Below, in pieces: positions 31,650-43,529 of a stretch of DNA of 64,000 nucleotides; the first letter of the stretch is position 1; each line of letters opens with the position of its first letter. The DNA comes from Datisca glomerata (lineage: Eukaryota; Streptophyta; Magnoliopsida; Cucurbitales; Datiscaceae). Position numbers and translations under genes: made by a program. The notes under the pieces were generated by a model. That model was given only the letters and a program-made list of their open reading frames with translations. It had not been told where the DNA came from and did not search any database. The stretch is from positions 496,001 to 560,000 of the forward strand of contig QANY01004819.1 in the NCBI GenBank assembly GCA_003255025.1, written 5' to 3'.

Positions 31650-32700
31650 CAAAGGCATCATGTTGACCAAGTACGCAACCCATATATTTTTTTATTACTG
31701 TAAGATACAAATGAGTGGACGCCCTGGATTTGGAGGAACAAGTATAGGCGGATTTTGTAAGTATTGCTTGGTCTTCTCAAAAGCATTTTGGCAATTACCA
31801 TTCTATCCTTCTGTATCACTTTTGAAAAAAAGTTTAAAGATATGTTCACAAGTTACAGTTAGCTGTGAGATGAACCGAGCTATGTAATTTAATCTCTCCA
31901 AGAAATCTCTAACTTCCTTTTGAGTTTAAGGTGGTGGCATATCAATGATGGCTTGAACCTTGTCAGGGTCAACTTTTATTCCTTCCTTGCTCACGACAAA
32001 ACCAAGTAGTTTCCTTGAAGATGCTACGAATGTACACTTTGTCAGGTTAAGCTTTAACTGCAACTTTCTCAACCGTTCAAATAATTTTCGCAGAGTGACG
32101 GTGTGATCTTCCCCTTGACGAGATTTAGCAATCATATCGTCAACGTACACTTTGATTTCTTTATGCATCATATCATGAAACAGTGTCACCATTTCCCGTT
32201 GGTAAGTCACCCCTGCATTCTTTAGACCAAATGGTATAACCTTATAACAAAATGTACCTCATAAAGTTATAAAAGTGGTCTTTTCAAGGTCTCTAGGAGC
32301 CATTTTGATTTGGTTATACCCCAAAAAACCATCCATGAAAGAGAAGGTTGGATGTTCTGCAATGTTATCTACTAAGACATCAATATGGGGTAATGAAATA
32401 TTATCCTTAGGGCTTGCCCGATTAAGTCTCTATAATCAACGCACATCCTTACTTTCCCATTTTTCTTCGGCACTGGGACTATGTTAGCAACCCATTCAGG
32501 GTATTTTGCTACTTCTAGAAAACCCGCATCTACTTACTTTTTAACTTCTTCTTTGATCTGTACCAGCATATCTGGTTTCATTTTCCGTAACTTTTATCGT
32601 ACTGGTTTACTTTCACGCATAAATGGCAAATGATGAACCATGATATCCATGTCTAGACCTGGCATATCTTGGTAAGACCATGTAAAGACATCGATATCTC
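31650..32700 (-). pseudogene. Ogre reverse transcriptase remnant
   Basis: Broken frames give, from 32650 down, 'DMPGLDMDIMVHHLPF', 'DAGFLEVAKYPEWVANIVPV', 'KNGKVRMCVDYRDL', and in the 94-codon open piece 31926-32210 the palm motif 'VYVDDMIAKS', then 'LKLNLTKCTFVASSRKLLGF' and 'GIKVDPDKVQAI'. Order and spacing fit Ty3/Gypsy RT of the Tat lineage. The YVDD catalytic pair is intact, but several stops interrupt the domain. Confidence 0.9.
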
Positions 32701-33761
32701 CTTGAGTAAGTCAATTAATTTTCGGCGGCTTTCGCTTATCATAGATGTGCCGATTTGGACTTCTTTCGTCTCTTTATCCAATCCTAAATTTATCACCTCC
32801 GTAACTCTTGATATGATTGAGTTATTTTATCATCCTCTTTTACCATTCTTAACATTTTCAGAGATCGTTTGAAATTATCCTCGTCACTTTCATCTGACTC
32901 TATGCTAAGAATAAGATTGTTGAAGTTATTGCTTATGCTCTTGTTTTCAAAGTCACCGTTCTCAAACTTGAATCAGATTATTGGATAAAAAGAAGGCAAG
33001 GAAAGAAAATAAACAATGCATAAGTATGAACAACATCTTAGAAATGGAACGAAAGTAGACATAAAAGAAAGAACAAAAAGAGCTGGAATTGTATTTATCG
33101 TAAAAAAAAAAATGAAACAAGTTTTTATATTTTTATTCAAAGAGATGACATGAAACAGACAAAAATGTAGGCCCATAACAACGAAATTCCTAAGACATTG
33201 GGAAAAATCATTAGATTTTTTACATTAACACATTACTCTTGAAAATTTTCAAGAAGCGTTAGTAGCTCGGTGACATCCCAATTATTAAGCTCATGATTTG
33301 ATCGTATCCAGAAACCAAGTCCTCTATACTAACACTTGATGATTTTTCCAAGATTGCGGATATTGAAAGCTGGGTGATATCATCTTCAAGGTCGTACTGC
33401 TCTACTGTAACCGGTTCTTCGAATGAAATTCCCCCACTTCTGAAGGATTCAGAAATATGGGGTATGATTACCATTTCCATATCGAATTCCTTATTTTCGA
33501 GCCTAGCCATTCTCTTTTCTTTTTTTGAGCTTTCACTCTCCCTCTATCAGCCTTGGTCAGCCTATATCTAAGCCCAAACCTTTGCTTATTCTTATCTCAA
33601 TCGATTAACTTATTTATGTCTTGATATTCATTCCCAAGTCCTTTACCTGGCTTGTATTCTCCTTTTATCATCAATTTTGCCACCATTTGAGATGCTTTTG
33701 ATAGGTTTGGCGTTGGAGTGAGTTTCCCACTGGCGACAAATGTGGTGTTCACAATCTCAAA
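32701..33761 (-). other. Decayed spacer between Ogre protease and RT
   Basis: Pieces are open (33259-33510 encodes an acidic 'SIEDLVSGYDQIMSL' type peptide) but no standard domain is seen. Ogre elements usually have a poorly conserved stretch here, which in some species includes an intron. I cannot define splice sites. Confidence 0.45.
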
Positions 33762-34360
33762 TTATCGAAATGAGCACTCCAATGCTTCTTCTGCAGCCTC
33801 AACATATGGCATGATGGTCGGCTTGGATACCAATAAATCCTCCTCCCTATATATACAGATAAGTTTATGATCCATTATAAATTTAAACTTTTGATGTAAA
33901 GAAAATGGTACTGCCCCAGTAGAGTGAATCCATAGTCGACCTACAAGAAAACTGTATGCTGGATTTATGTCCATAACTTGAAAAACAATATTGAATAGGC
34001 ATGGCCTGATTCGAATTTGTATCTCTATGTCTCCGACTACTTCTCTTGGATTACCGTCAAATGCTTTTACTATTATCATGCTCGGCTGCATATGTGTCAT
34101 GTCCACAGGGAGCTTTGCTAGTGTGGATCTTGGAATTACATTTAGAGACGGGCCGTTATTAATCAATATTTTTGCAACAACATAATCCCTACATTCATGG
34201 ATATATGTAGAGCTTTGGTGTGTCTAGTACCATCGGCAAGGATCTTATCATCTGTGAAAATGATAAAATTTGGTGCGGTAATATTTCTCACAATTCCACT
34301 CAACTTCTCCACGATAATATCATGACAGACATATGCTTGATTCAAAACCTTCAATAATAC
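33762..34360 (-). pseudogene. Ogre aspartic protease remnant
   Basis: A 134-codon open piece starts 'MINNGPSLNVIPRSTLAKLP', matching the Tat-lineage protease site usually read 'IDNGSSLNVMP', with the catalytic Asp changed to Asn. It continues with 'VVGDIEIQIRIRPCLFNI', 'FQVMDINPAYSFLVGRLWIH' and 'AVPFSLHQKFKFI'. Preceding residues are in the next open piece (34163-34354). Confidence 0.85.
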
Positions 34361-34399
34361 TTGGCGATGTGGTTTAGAATTAAGAAAAAGTGATAGTAA

Positions 34400-35840
34400 A
34401 GATATGTGAACAAGTAAGCGGTTAAGTTGTTATATCGTCTTATACTCACTTTGCATGATGAGCTTCAAACATTCACATACTTCTTCTTTAGACATTGTTC
34501 TTTCTTTCTCTGTACCTCTCATTATATCTGGGTCTATCACTTGGCCGTTATACATCTCTTTTTGGAGCTCATGACCATTGTCGCTTTCTTTGGCTTTTTC
34601 TTTCCTTTGCCTTTCTAATGCGTCACTTTTATCCATTTTCAAAACTTCTGGCATGTAGCATCTTCCACTCCTCGTCATTCCACCTACTCTCAAAATATTA
34701 GTGATGGGGAGATCAAGGTCTGATGGATTTAGCGCTTGATTTTTATCGTTACTACTTGATATAACCTCATATATGTACCTCCATGGTACTGCTCTTGAAT
34801 CTTTGTAAGAAAATGCACCCAGTATATGGATGGTGATGTGCATTGGAGCATAAGACGTAGTGGTGAATCTTTTTCTCATAATGTATTGTGAGAGGTTTTA
34901 GGATAGAGGATGACACTTCAAGATTTACTTCCAACGATTCTTCAGTTATCATGAGAACTAAAGAGTCATCTTCTTGGTATTCTCTTTCTCCTTTATGACT
35001 TATTGTAAGTATCTTTGCATCCAACAACATTTGCACTTTCATTTTAAAATCAGCACATTCCTCAATTATATGCCCAGTCACATTCTTATAAAACAAACAA
35101 TCAAAGTCATACATATGTTTCTTAGAAATGCCTTCATTATCTGAGCGTGTTGGGTAGATGTACCCCGCTTTAGAAAGAAGATGAAAAAGTATTTCCATTG
35201 GCGTGCTCACATTTGCCACATCCTTCTTTTCATAAGGAAAAGATTCCTCAATTGCATTTACGATAGGATTCCCATGATTTAGTAGATGGTTGGAATTAAT
35301 ATCTAGGTTCCCATTAGCCTTTTTGAAATTCAACCATCCATTCTTGATAAAAGCTTGTACTCTACCCTTTAATGTTGTGCAATTCTCAGTCGAATGTCTC
35401 ATTGCCATTGTATATCCAGGTGCCATTGTTTATGGCTTGATCAGCCTCAGAGGGGAAATAGAAACAATCAACGTTTTGTTTAATATGATCCAATCATTAT
35501 GTCGTATACAGAACTCCTACCACAATTGATATAGAATAATCAATTGGTATCCTTACGAACCTCTCTAGCCACCATATCCAATGTGAATTGCATCTAATTT
35601 TCCTTGTCTGCATTGTTTCTTGGACATTTAGAAATGGATAGTTTTGGATATTTACTGGTGGTGAAGCATGCTGAAAGTGGTCAGTCTGATGACGTTGATA
35701 GGTTGTAATGAACTCAAGAGGATAAGGTGTATTATCGTTTGGTAGTTGATTTTGTGATGATTGAGCCCCTTGCGAATTTTCAAGACAGGCTTTTCCCTCA
35801 CTGGCGGCAAGGAGTTCCAAAACTTTGATCATTTACTCTT
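34400..35840 (-). pseudogene. Ogre gag C-terminal region, partly deleted
   Basis: The longest open frame of the window (34767-35426, 219 codons) carries 'RHSTENCTTLKGRVQAFIKN' and 'WLNFKKANGN', matching the Tat-lineage gag segment 'GHSxEDCxALKxRVQxLIxAGWLxF'. A further piece (34430-34879) has 'RVGGMTRSGRCYMPEVL', the usual linker before the protease. The central capsid domain that should precede it ('HKFKxPDFEKYxG...' region) is not visible between 35840 and 36500, suggesting an internal deletion or decay. Confidence 0.75.
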
Positions 35841-36489
35841 TTAGCTCCCTAATTTTTCTTTCATTTCCTCTCGTGATTGCTCTCTTTCTTGCTCGCTCAT
35901 GACCCTAACTTGAGCTCGCGTTCAATAAGGATGTCGGAGTTGACGGGCTATCTTTGAAAAAATTTCTTAAAATAAATAAAAATAAATTAATGAGATGGTA
36001 GATTTTGCTAATGAAGAAGAAGAAATAATAATAACAATAATAATAATGAAAGTAAAATTATGCATGTGAAATGATATTGCGGAAAGTGAAAGTTCAAAAG
36101 TACTCAATTTCATTCAATTAGCAAAGTCGTCCACTACATTTAAGTATGTAGAAGTCAATTACACTCCTCTGCAATATGAGTTTATACAAAATGATCAAAA
36201 TGTCCCAAATCTCTGTTGATTTTTTCCAAAAACTTAGACAAATTCTCTCCGTTAGGATGGATGGGCAAAATACTTTTTTTCAAAAATGATGCTTGTTCTG
36301 CCAAATTGCTCGCTTTCACAGCCACGCCTTTAAGCAATTCCACAGCCTGCCCAGATTATTGTCGAATCAAGTCGTGCTCTTATTGCAGCAATTGGTAATC
36401 ATATTTCAATGCGTCAACATTAGCATCATTGTTTCTTGCCAATTTCTCTGCCACTTAAGGATACGCTCTAACTTGGTGCTCAAGGCTTG

Positions 36490-37000
36490 CAATGACTTTC
36501 AGTAGTTCTTCACTATCATTTGTTGACTCGGTCTTCCTAACTTTTTTATTCTCTAAATCAACTTGTAAATTATCAGTGATTCATCGTAATGAGTCATATT
36601 GTTTTTCTAACTCAACGATGTACTTATTCCTCTTATCGACAACGCCTTTCACCTCCTTTAAAACCTCTTGTATAAGCTTATTTTTCCTTTCTAGCTTCAT
36701 GATTCGATCCTCTTGTTCATAGATTACCCCTCGCAAATTCTCATTGTCCTCTGTCATCTTTCTAATTTTGTTGTTCAGTGTGCGAGTGCCAGTTCCCAAC
36801 TCTAAGTTTTTCCGCTTTAGATATTCTTGGTCTTTAATCTCGTTTCTCAAATCTTTGAGTTATTTTTCAGTTTCGATCTTGTTTTTGTCAAACAAATTTG
36901 CCTCAACTGTTAGGCGTCTGTTTTCTTTCAAGAGAGCTAAATTCTTTTGACGCTCCTCATATATCTCATCCCGCTCCTCCTTTTTAACAATCTTCTTATG
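36490..37000 (-). pseudogene. Coiled-coil part of Ogre ORF1/gag leader
   Basis: The minus-strand frame 36581-36850 is rich in Leu/Glu/Lys/Asn with heptad character ('RMTEDNENLRGVIYEQEDRI', 'MKLERKNKLIQEVLKEVKGV'). It is consistent with the coiled-coil region that links ORF1 and gag in Ogre elements. Frame breaks occur on both sides. Confidence 0.55.
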
Positions 37001-37009
37001 AGCTTCCAG

Positions 37010-38460
37010 TAACTAGTTTGATTGTAAATCCTAACCTGGTAAGGCAATAGTTACTTTGCCTCTACTTTCAAGCCACTGTTCATACTCATTTGTGTAGTTT
37101 ATGCGGTTCTTCTCATTTTGCACACTTATCATTATTTCCAAGCTCCAATCAGCTCCTGCAATTCTTGTTCAGTATCTTGACAATCATAACCGATCTCGGT
37201 ATCCTTCAATGCATGTGTGACAGGGACAAATTGTTTTATGTATAATTGATGGAGCACCATTAGTGGAGCGTAACTAGTACAACCTCATGGTCCTGAGAGC
37301 GGGACCCATTGAAAGTCACCACATCTATAGACCATCGATGTTGACGGCATCCAATGGGCTTTCCAGATAACATCTTCATCTTTCAACTTTGACAGGTATG
37401 AGAGCCACACCCATTTTATGGGAAACTGCAGATTCCATTTGGCCATTCCAAATTCTGCAATGGGAATTCTCATCTTCATCCATGAGCTTGAAAACTTAAC
37501 TTTAGGACACTTGAAATCTGGTGGACATCGTAGATGGCTAAAAATCTAAATACACAGAAGAGATGGAGAGCCGATAAAATTTCCTTTTCCAAACACTCGG
37601 ATGTGATTTAAGGAACGAAAAGTCTGACGTGAATTGAGATAACAGGGTTAACACCATGTTCAAGTTGCAGGAACATTTTTATCACTTTATCATCCATATA
37701 ACCTTGAATCTTTGGAAACAACATGGTGCTATAAATACACAGTGCATAAAGAGTCATACCCTTATCTTCATTCAAGACATTTTGGGTGAGATCTAGGAGA
37801 TAATCCAGCGGCACACACTCATTCTCCCCTTTAACTTGCAACCTTTTCTCAATCTTAGATGCATGAAAAATACCCAAGAGCTTGGATAAAGCTCACTTCA
37901 ATGTGAGCTTTTTTTCATAATTATAAATTTTATCTGTGTTTTGCAACTGGACATTCAGTAGGGCTTGATATTCTTCAATTGTAGGAGTAAGACAAATCGT
38001 TCCCAAGGTGAAACACCTATACAGAGGGTCCCAAAAATGCATTAAAGTCTCAAGAATAGGAGCATTCAATGCAATGTACAGAAGATAAGCGATGTGACCA
38101 TATTTGCCGACAAATATATTTTTCTGCTCCGGTAAGAAATTCTCCTATATCTTCTTCAAACTCTCCAAGTCAGTTTGTGAGAACTCAATCTTAGTGATTG
38201 ATGGTAGAAGAACAACCTCCTCCTTTTTCAGACAATCTCCTTTTTGTTTCTGCGTTTCCTCTGACCATTGAGCTACTGTAGCTTGATCTTCTATCACACT
38301 CGGAGTAGAAGTCATGGGCTCTAAAATATAAATGAATTGAAACTTCTTTACAATCCCTATTACGTAGCATGATGTATGTATGCAAAAAAGAAAGACGAAG
38401 TCAGAAGTGAAACAATGGGGAATAAAAGAAATGTTTAAAGAGTGTAAAACAAAGTTAACC
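37010..38460 (-). pseudogene. Ogre ORF1 with plant-mobile-domain-like region
   Basis: This is the extra ORF located between the primer-binding site and gag, a hallmark of Ogre elements with unknown function. Recognisable pieces are 'TETQKQKGDCLKKE'-like N-terminus, 'ILETLMHFWDPLYRCFTLG' followed by 'LTPTIEEYQALLNVQ', the 37608-37877 piece with 'LLDLTQNVLNEDKGMTLYA', and 'IWKAHWMP...YRCGDFQWVPLSGPWG'-like residues at 37285-37479. 'FWDPxYRCFTxG...LTPTxEEY' resembles the plant mobile domain (PMD) found in some host proteins. Stops break the frame at least four times. Confidence 0.75.
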
Positions 38461-38934
38461 ATGATACCATATTTAAGCAGAAATCTCTATTTCTACCAAA
38501 TATTGGTCGTCAGGTGGGCTCTAAAAAACAAATTCATGTGTAGTTGGGCTCTCAAATATCTTAATAGGCTCTCAAGTTATCAACATTGTTATTCAAACGA
38601 AGTAACATAGGCCCACAAACGGTATCCCGAAAAGGTCGGCCTAAGTGAGAACTTTCATGAGCCTGCGCACAAACCGCAATTTCACGAAGGCATTCCACTA
38701 CTCATTCTCGCTAATCCTAAAGGGAAAGCCCGGGTATAGGGCTAGTGTATGTGTGTGAAATTAGAAATTATGTAAAAATATATAATTCGTAAAAATATGA
38801 ACTATATACAACTACAAGCATAATAAGAAAAATAATGAATCAAATAAATAAATAAAGAACCACAAAAAAGGATAGCATATGATAAAATTTTGGCTTGACT
38901 CTCTATCGATCTAAAAATGATTAGACCAATTACG

Positions 38935-38952
38935 TCCCCAGTGGAGTCGCCA
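38935..38952 (-). other. Primer-binding site of the Ogre element
   Basis: Read on the minus strand it is tggcgactccactgggga, three bases after the LTR end. I recall this as the Ogre/Tat primer site complementary to an arginine tRNA. Confidence 0.85.
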
Positions 38953-38955
38953 AGT

Positions 38956-41111
38956 TGTCGCAACGTGTATCCGACGCGGAGCGGCGATTAAAAAATCATT
39001 TGTGGAGAAAGAAATTCGGAGTCTCCACTAATCATTTTAAGGTGTGATTGATCAATCAATTTTAAAATAAAAATTTTGGTCTACGAAAACTCAAAGTTGG
39101 TTCGGGAGTCATTTGTGTGTGGGGAAGATATTAGCACCCCACATCACCCATTATTAAAATGGCTACCAAATTTAATCAAATGATATCCAAATTATATTTT
39201 TAAATATAATTAAAGAAATTTATTTTTGAATATCCCATTTGGTACATTTTTCATCATAAAAATGAAAAATAAATTATCTTTAATGAGTGGTACAAAGGTC
39301 ATTGAAAATTATTTTTGTTTTTTATATATATTTTTTAAAATCAAAGCATTATTGGAGTCATTCTCGGTATCTCAAAAATAATTCCACATATCAGTAGTTC
39401 AAAAAATTTGGTATCCCAAAAATCTAAAATCCGTCATCAGATTTTTTAATTTAAACTAAATAATGAAATTAACCAAATTTACATCTAATCGTTATGCTTT
39501 TAATTTATGAACATCAATTCTGATGATCAAAGAATGAAAAATAATCACATACAATCATGATGATATGACAATAATGCATAGATAAATAAGAAGAGATAAC
39601 AACTATAAAAAAGAAGAAAAAATAATGAAAAGAAATGTTAGAGAAGATAAAATGTATGATAAATTTAAAAAGAATATGTAGAGTGACAATAAAGAAAAAA
39701 TATGTGAAACAAGTAAAAAGATATATATAAATAAAATAAATTAAAACAAATCATAATATCTACTAATATAAAAAAACAAAACAAAGATATAAACAAATAC
39801 AAACAAAAAACAAAAAATAAACAAAAAATAAAAAAAATTGCAGAGGGTGATGTCACCCTCTATCAATTTTTTAATTTCATTTTAAAATATATATAAACAC
39901 TCACACATAATTATTTCATAAATAAATTAATAAAACAAATTTATGTGTAAATAAATTAATCAATGAAAAATATTTAATAATATACGCAATTAACATGAGC
40001 ATACTATTTTTTACTACATAGTCTACCGATTATCATTTTTCTTTTCTTCCCTCATTGTTAATCAAATAGCAAATGAATAATCACGAATGGTAACTAATTT
40101 GGAACATTCGATTCCAAAACACGGACCGTGCAGCTTTAGAATTTCTAGAACAGACGGATCGTGGCACGCACATATCAACTTCTGTAAGGCATAACTTTTA
40201 TTTTGAACTACTTAGTTCACTAATTATCATTTTATTTTCTTCCTTCATTGCTAGGAATTATCATGGATGGTAACTAGTTCAAATAAGTGTCACAAAATTG
40301 ATGAACAAAAATTAAAAAAAAAGAAAAAGAAAAGACTTGTAAGAACATAAAAAAAAAATCAAACCTCAAATATTTGTATAATCTTGTATAGAGGTTTTAT
40401 TCTCTATTTTATGTATTTTTATGTATGTGAAATTATCATAGGAGATCTTTTCTTTTTAAAGGGTTGATTCACATAGAGTTAATTTTACACCCATCAAAAG
40501 CTTTATCCTCATCTTCATTGATTGAGTTGTTGACAAATACATCTCATTATAAAACTTGTAGAAAAATCAACAATACATGGAAATAAAACTTAAGATTTAG
40601 AGTAAGAGAAATGATAAAGAATGGAAAAACAACTTATGTATAGAAAAAAAAACAAAAAATATCAACTACATGAGTATGAAGAAGAGAGATGATAAATAAT
40701 AATAAACAATATATATTGTAAGCTAAAGTACCAAAAATTTAAACTACCTTAATAAAAAAATATGAGAAGATGAAAGATGAATAGAAATAAAAACTCTATT
40801 TCTCTCTCTTTTAAAAAGTCTCTCCTATTTTCTCAAGACCTCTCTTTCTCTCTCTAAAATTCCTTCTCTTTCTCACTCTCCAATCCTCCTTTCAAGTGAA
40901 GACATCACTTCTATTTATAGGCAAACTTAGAGCTTCACTTTTTATTTTTAGTCATTTTTTTTTTTTAGTTTTTTAGTCCTTGGACAATTCTTCTTAATTT
41001 TAGGCCTTGGGCTATTTTTCAAATCATACATATAGTCTTCGACTAGTGTATGGACCAAAAATAAAATTTATATTTTTAAAGTATTGGGCCGAACAAAATA
41101 CGATATCTACA
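38956..41111 (-). repeat. 5' LTR of the Ogre element
   Basis: It is 2156 bases long and starts tgtagatatc on the minus strand. It aligns with 26124-28298 throughout except for about 40100-40195, where one subrepeat is replaced by a foreign, GC-richer stretch of about 95 bases. A TATA-like 'tataaatag' and a ct/ag-rich leader (40790-40920) mark the transcription start zone. Confidence 0.9.
40100..40195. other. Foreign 95-bp stretch inside the Ogre 5' LTR
   Basis: The sequence from ggaacattcgattcc to acttctgtaaggcataac has no counterpart in the other two LTR copies and is GC-richer (contains 'cacggaccgtgcagc' and 'acggatcgtggcacgc'). It replaces part of a subrepeat. I do not recognise it. Confidence 0.7.
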
Positions 41112-42797
41112 CTTATGTTAGGCCATACAATTCAAATCTAGTTGTCATTCTGTTATTTCTTAACAACAAGGTAATTATCTTAACAATATCTCATTTAGTT
41201 GTCCTACTGATTTACCTTCCATTGCTGGCTCTTATTTGTTGAGTTACCTATATCTCCACCTAAGAATATACTCTCTACTCACCCTAGTCTTAAACCACAA
41301 ACTACCAAAACTTCACTTCATCACATGTAAATAAGGTCTAAGAGTGGTATTTTTAAGCCTAAAGCTTTCATATCCAGAAAATATTCATATACTTGACCAA
41401 CTATTAAGCAAAATATTACCAACCATAACGGAAAGCAAGCAATGGAGGATGAACACTCATCCTTACAAAGAAATGGAACTTGGGAGTTAATTTCATAGAA
41501 ACCAGGCACGTCAGTAATAGGAAATAAGTGGGTGTTTAGACTAGAGTTGCAACCAGATGTAAGTATACAAAGATATAAAATCATATTAATGGCTAAAGGA
41601 TTTCACCAAAAACCAAGTATTGATTTTTAAAAAACCTTCAGTCCTATTGAGAAAGCCTACCACAGTTAGAATTACACTACACTTTTCTGTTTCTTTTGGC
41701 TGGGACATTAGACAGTTAGATGTAAATAATACCTTCTAAGATGCCGTATTGTGGGAATCTATTTTTTTATGGCTCAACTAGATGGTTTCGTTGACTCTTC
41801 TAAACCTATTCATGTTTGTCATCTTAAGAAGGCTCTAAATGGACTTAAACAAGCTTATAAAGCTTGATATGGTAGGCCTAAAGTTGGTATACTTAATAGA
41901 GTTTTTCTAACATAAAATCTGATACTTCCTTATTTGTATATCATGGCACTAAGGATCTGATACTTCCTTGGCGTGTGGATGACATCCTCATTACTAGAAG
42001 CAACTAACTATTTGTTCAACAAGTTATTTCAAATCTTAACAAAACTTTTGCTTTAAAGGACATGGGTTCAGTTCATTATTTTCTTGGAGTAGAGGTTTAT
42101 AAGGACAAGGTAAGCCTCTATTTAATTCAGTCCGAGTACATGGTTGATTTACTTAAAACAACCAAAATGGAGGTTGTCAAAGCTGTTGCCACATGCCTGT
42201 ACTTCTATAAGACAAATAGCAGTAGAAGGTGAACCATTCACTAATATCACCTTATTTAGAAGTATAATTGGTACCTTACAATACTTGTCTTCACTAGGCC
42301 TGATATTGGTTTTATAGTTACAAAATTAAACCAATTTTTGCATAAGCCAATTGTATTACATTGGCAAGTTTCCAAAAGGATCTTGAGGTACATGAAGGGA
42401 ACAAGTTCAAAAGGCCTAGTTCTCTATTATATATGCTTATTCTGATGCATAAGAGTTCAACAAGAGCTTACTTGGTGTTTATTGAAGGTAACCTGATTTC
42501 TTGGTCATAAAAAAATATAAATTTGTCTCAAGATCTTCAACTGAGATAAGCTGGTTGCAAACCTGTTTAAGGAGTTGCTTATCTATTTAACCCAGTCTCA
42601 TATTCTATGGTATGACATAATGAGTGATATCTCACTTGTTTAAACCCTGTTAAGTAATCTAGAACGAAACACCTAGAGCTGGATGTTCATTTTATAAGAG
42701 ATAAAGTGTCGAGAAAGGAGTTGGAAGTCAGATATATTCCAACTGTGGACCAACTTGCAAACTTACTTACAAAAGCATTTTCTACACCACGATCATG
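41112..42797 (+). pseudogene. Copia reverse transcriptase and RNase H (host element)
   Basis: The first five bases are the right CTTAT duplication of the Ogre element. Decayed linker and RT blocks follow: 'RSKSGIFKPKAF'-like near 41340, 'AKGFHQKPSIDF', 'QLDVNNTF', 'HLKKALNGLKQAYKA', a palm region with 'WRVDDILIT'-like residues near 41970, 'LLKTTKMEVVK', and RNase H with 'KHLELDVHFIRDKVS' and 'VRYIPTVDQLANLLTKAF'. Order is right, but stops and shifts occur every 30-60 codons. It ends where the hAT element begins. Confidence 0.85.
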
Positions 42798-43136
42798 TAT
42801 CTCAACAGTGGGCGTGACATTACCCTACTAGAAAATAATCAATTTTTAATATGGAAATTTTTAATTTTTGACATTTTTTTTATCATTGAACCTACTGAAT
42901 TTTTAATTATGGCCCCTTTAAATTTCTTAAAAATTTTAGACTTTTTAATTTTATCAAATTTTACCTTATTAATTTTTATTTTTTAACACTAAAAAAATCC
43001 CTAAAATCTTGATTTCATCATATTAAATCTCATTTCACTTTACATTATCACCAGCCCAGCCAGCAACGAAGCCGACGTCCACGTGTCGTCCAGGTTGATG
43101 GTCCACCTCCACGATCCTAGCCACTCCCCACAGCAG

Positions 43137-43160
43137 GTCTCTCTCTCTCTCTCTCTCTAT
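43137..43160. repeat. (TC)n microsatellite
   Basis: A run of about eleven TC units in the leader of the hAT element. Confidence 0.9.
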
Positions 43161-43529
43161 GCCCTTTCTCTACTATGTTATGCTAAATCTGTATAGGTAA
43201 GAGGTAGATGTTTTTTATTCCTTATTTTCTTTTTTGCCTTGGGGGTTCGATTGGTAGGTAGGAGGTAGTGCTTTTCATGAAACCAAATTTTCTCAATGAA
43301 AATTTTCATCATTTTTATATAATTGATAGAATTATTAATGATATAAATTTATCTTAACAGTATGATGTGTGGTTGAATTTGATAATTGATAGAATTATTG
43401 TTATTTGTTAAAATTGATCTTAAGATATTATTTGTGGTTGAATCTAATTTGTGATTGAATCTGATAATTGATAGCATTATTCTTAGAAATCTAGCTTGTG
43501 TTAAAATGCTTATTAGGAACATGAGTTGT

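Larger units (their letters stand above)
26124..41111 (-). mobile_element. Full-length Ogre/Tat-lineage Ty3/Gypsy retrotransposon
   Basis: The element is 14,988 bases long on the minus strand. 5' LTR 38956-41111, primer-binding site 38935-38952, extra ORF1, gag, protease, RT, RNase H, a second (archaeal-type) RNase H, integrase, repeat-bearing 3' region, polypurine tract, 3' LTR 26124-28298. Both ends carry a perfect CTTAT duplication. The long LTRs, the extra ORF upstream of gag and the dual RNase H are features of the Ogre/Tat branch. The coding frames contain many stops, so it cannot move by itself. It inserted into the integrase gene of the surrounding Copia element, which is therefore older. 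Confidence 0.93.
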
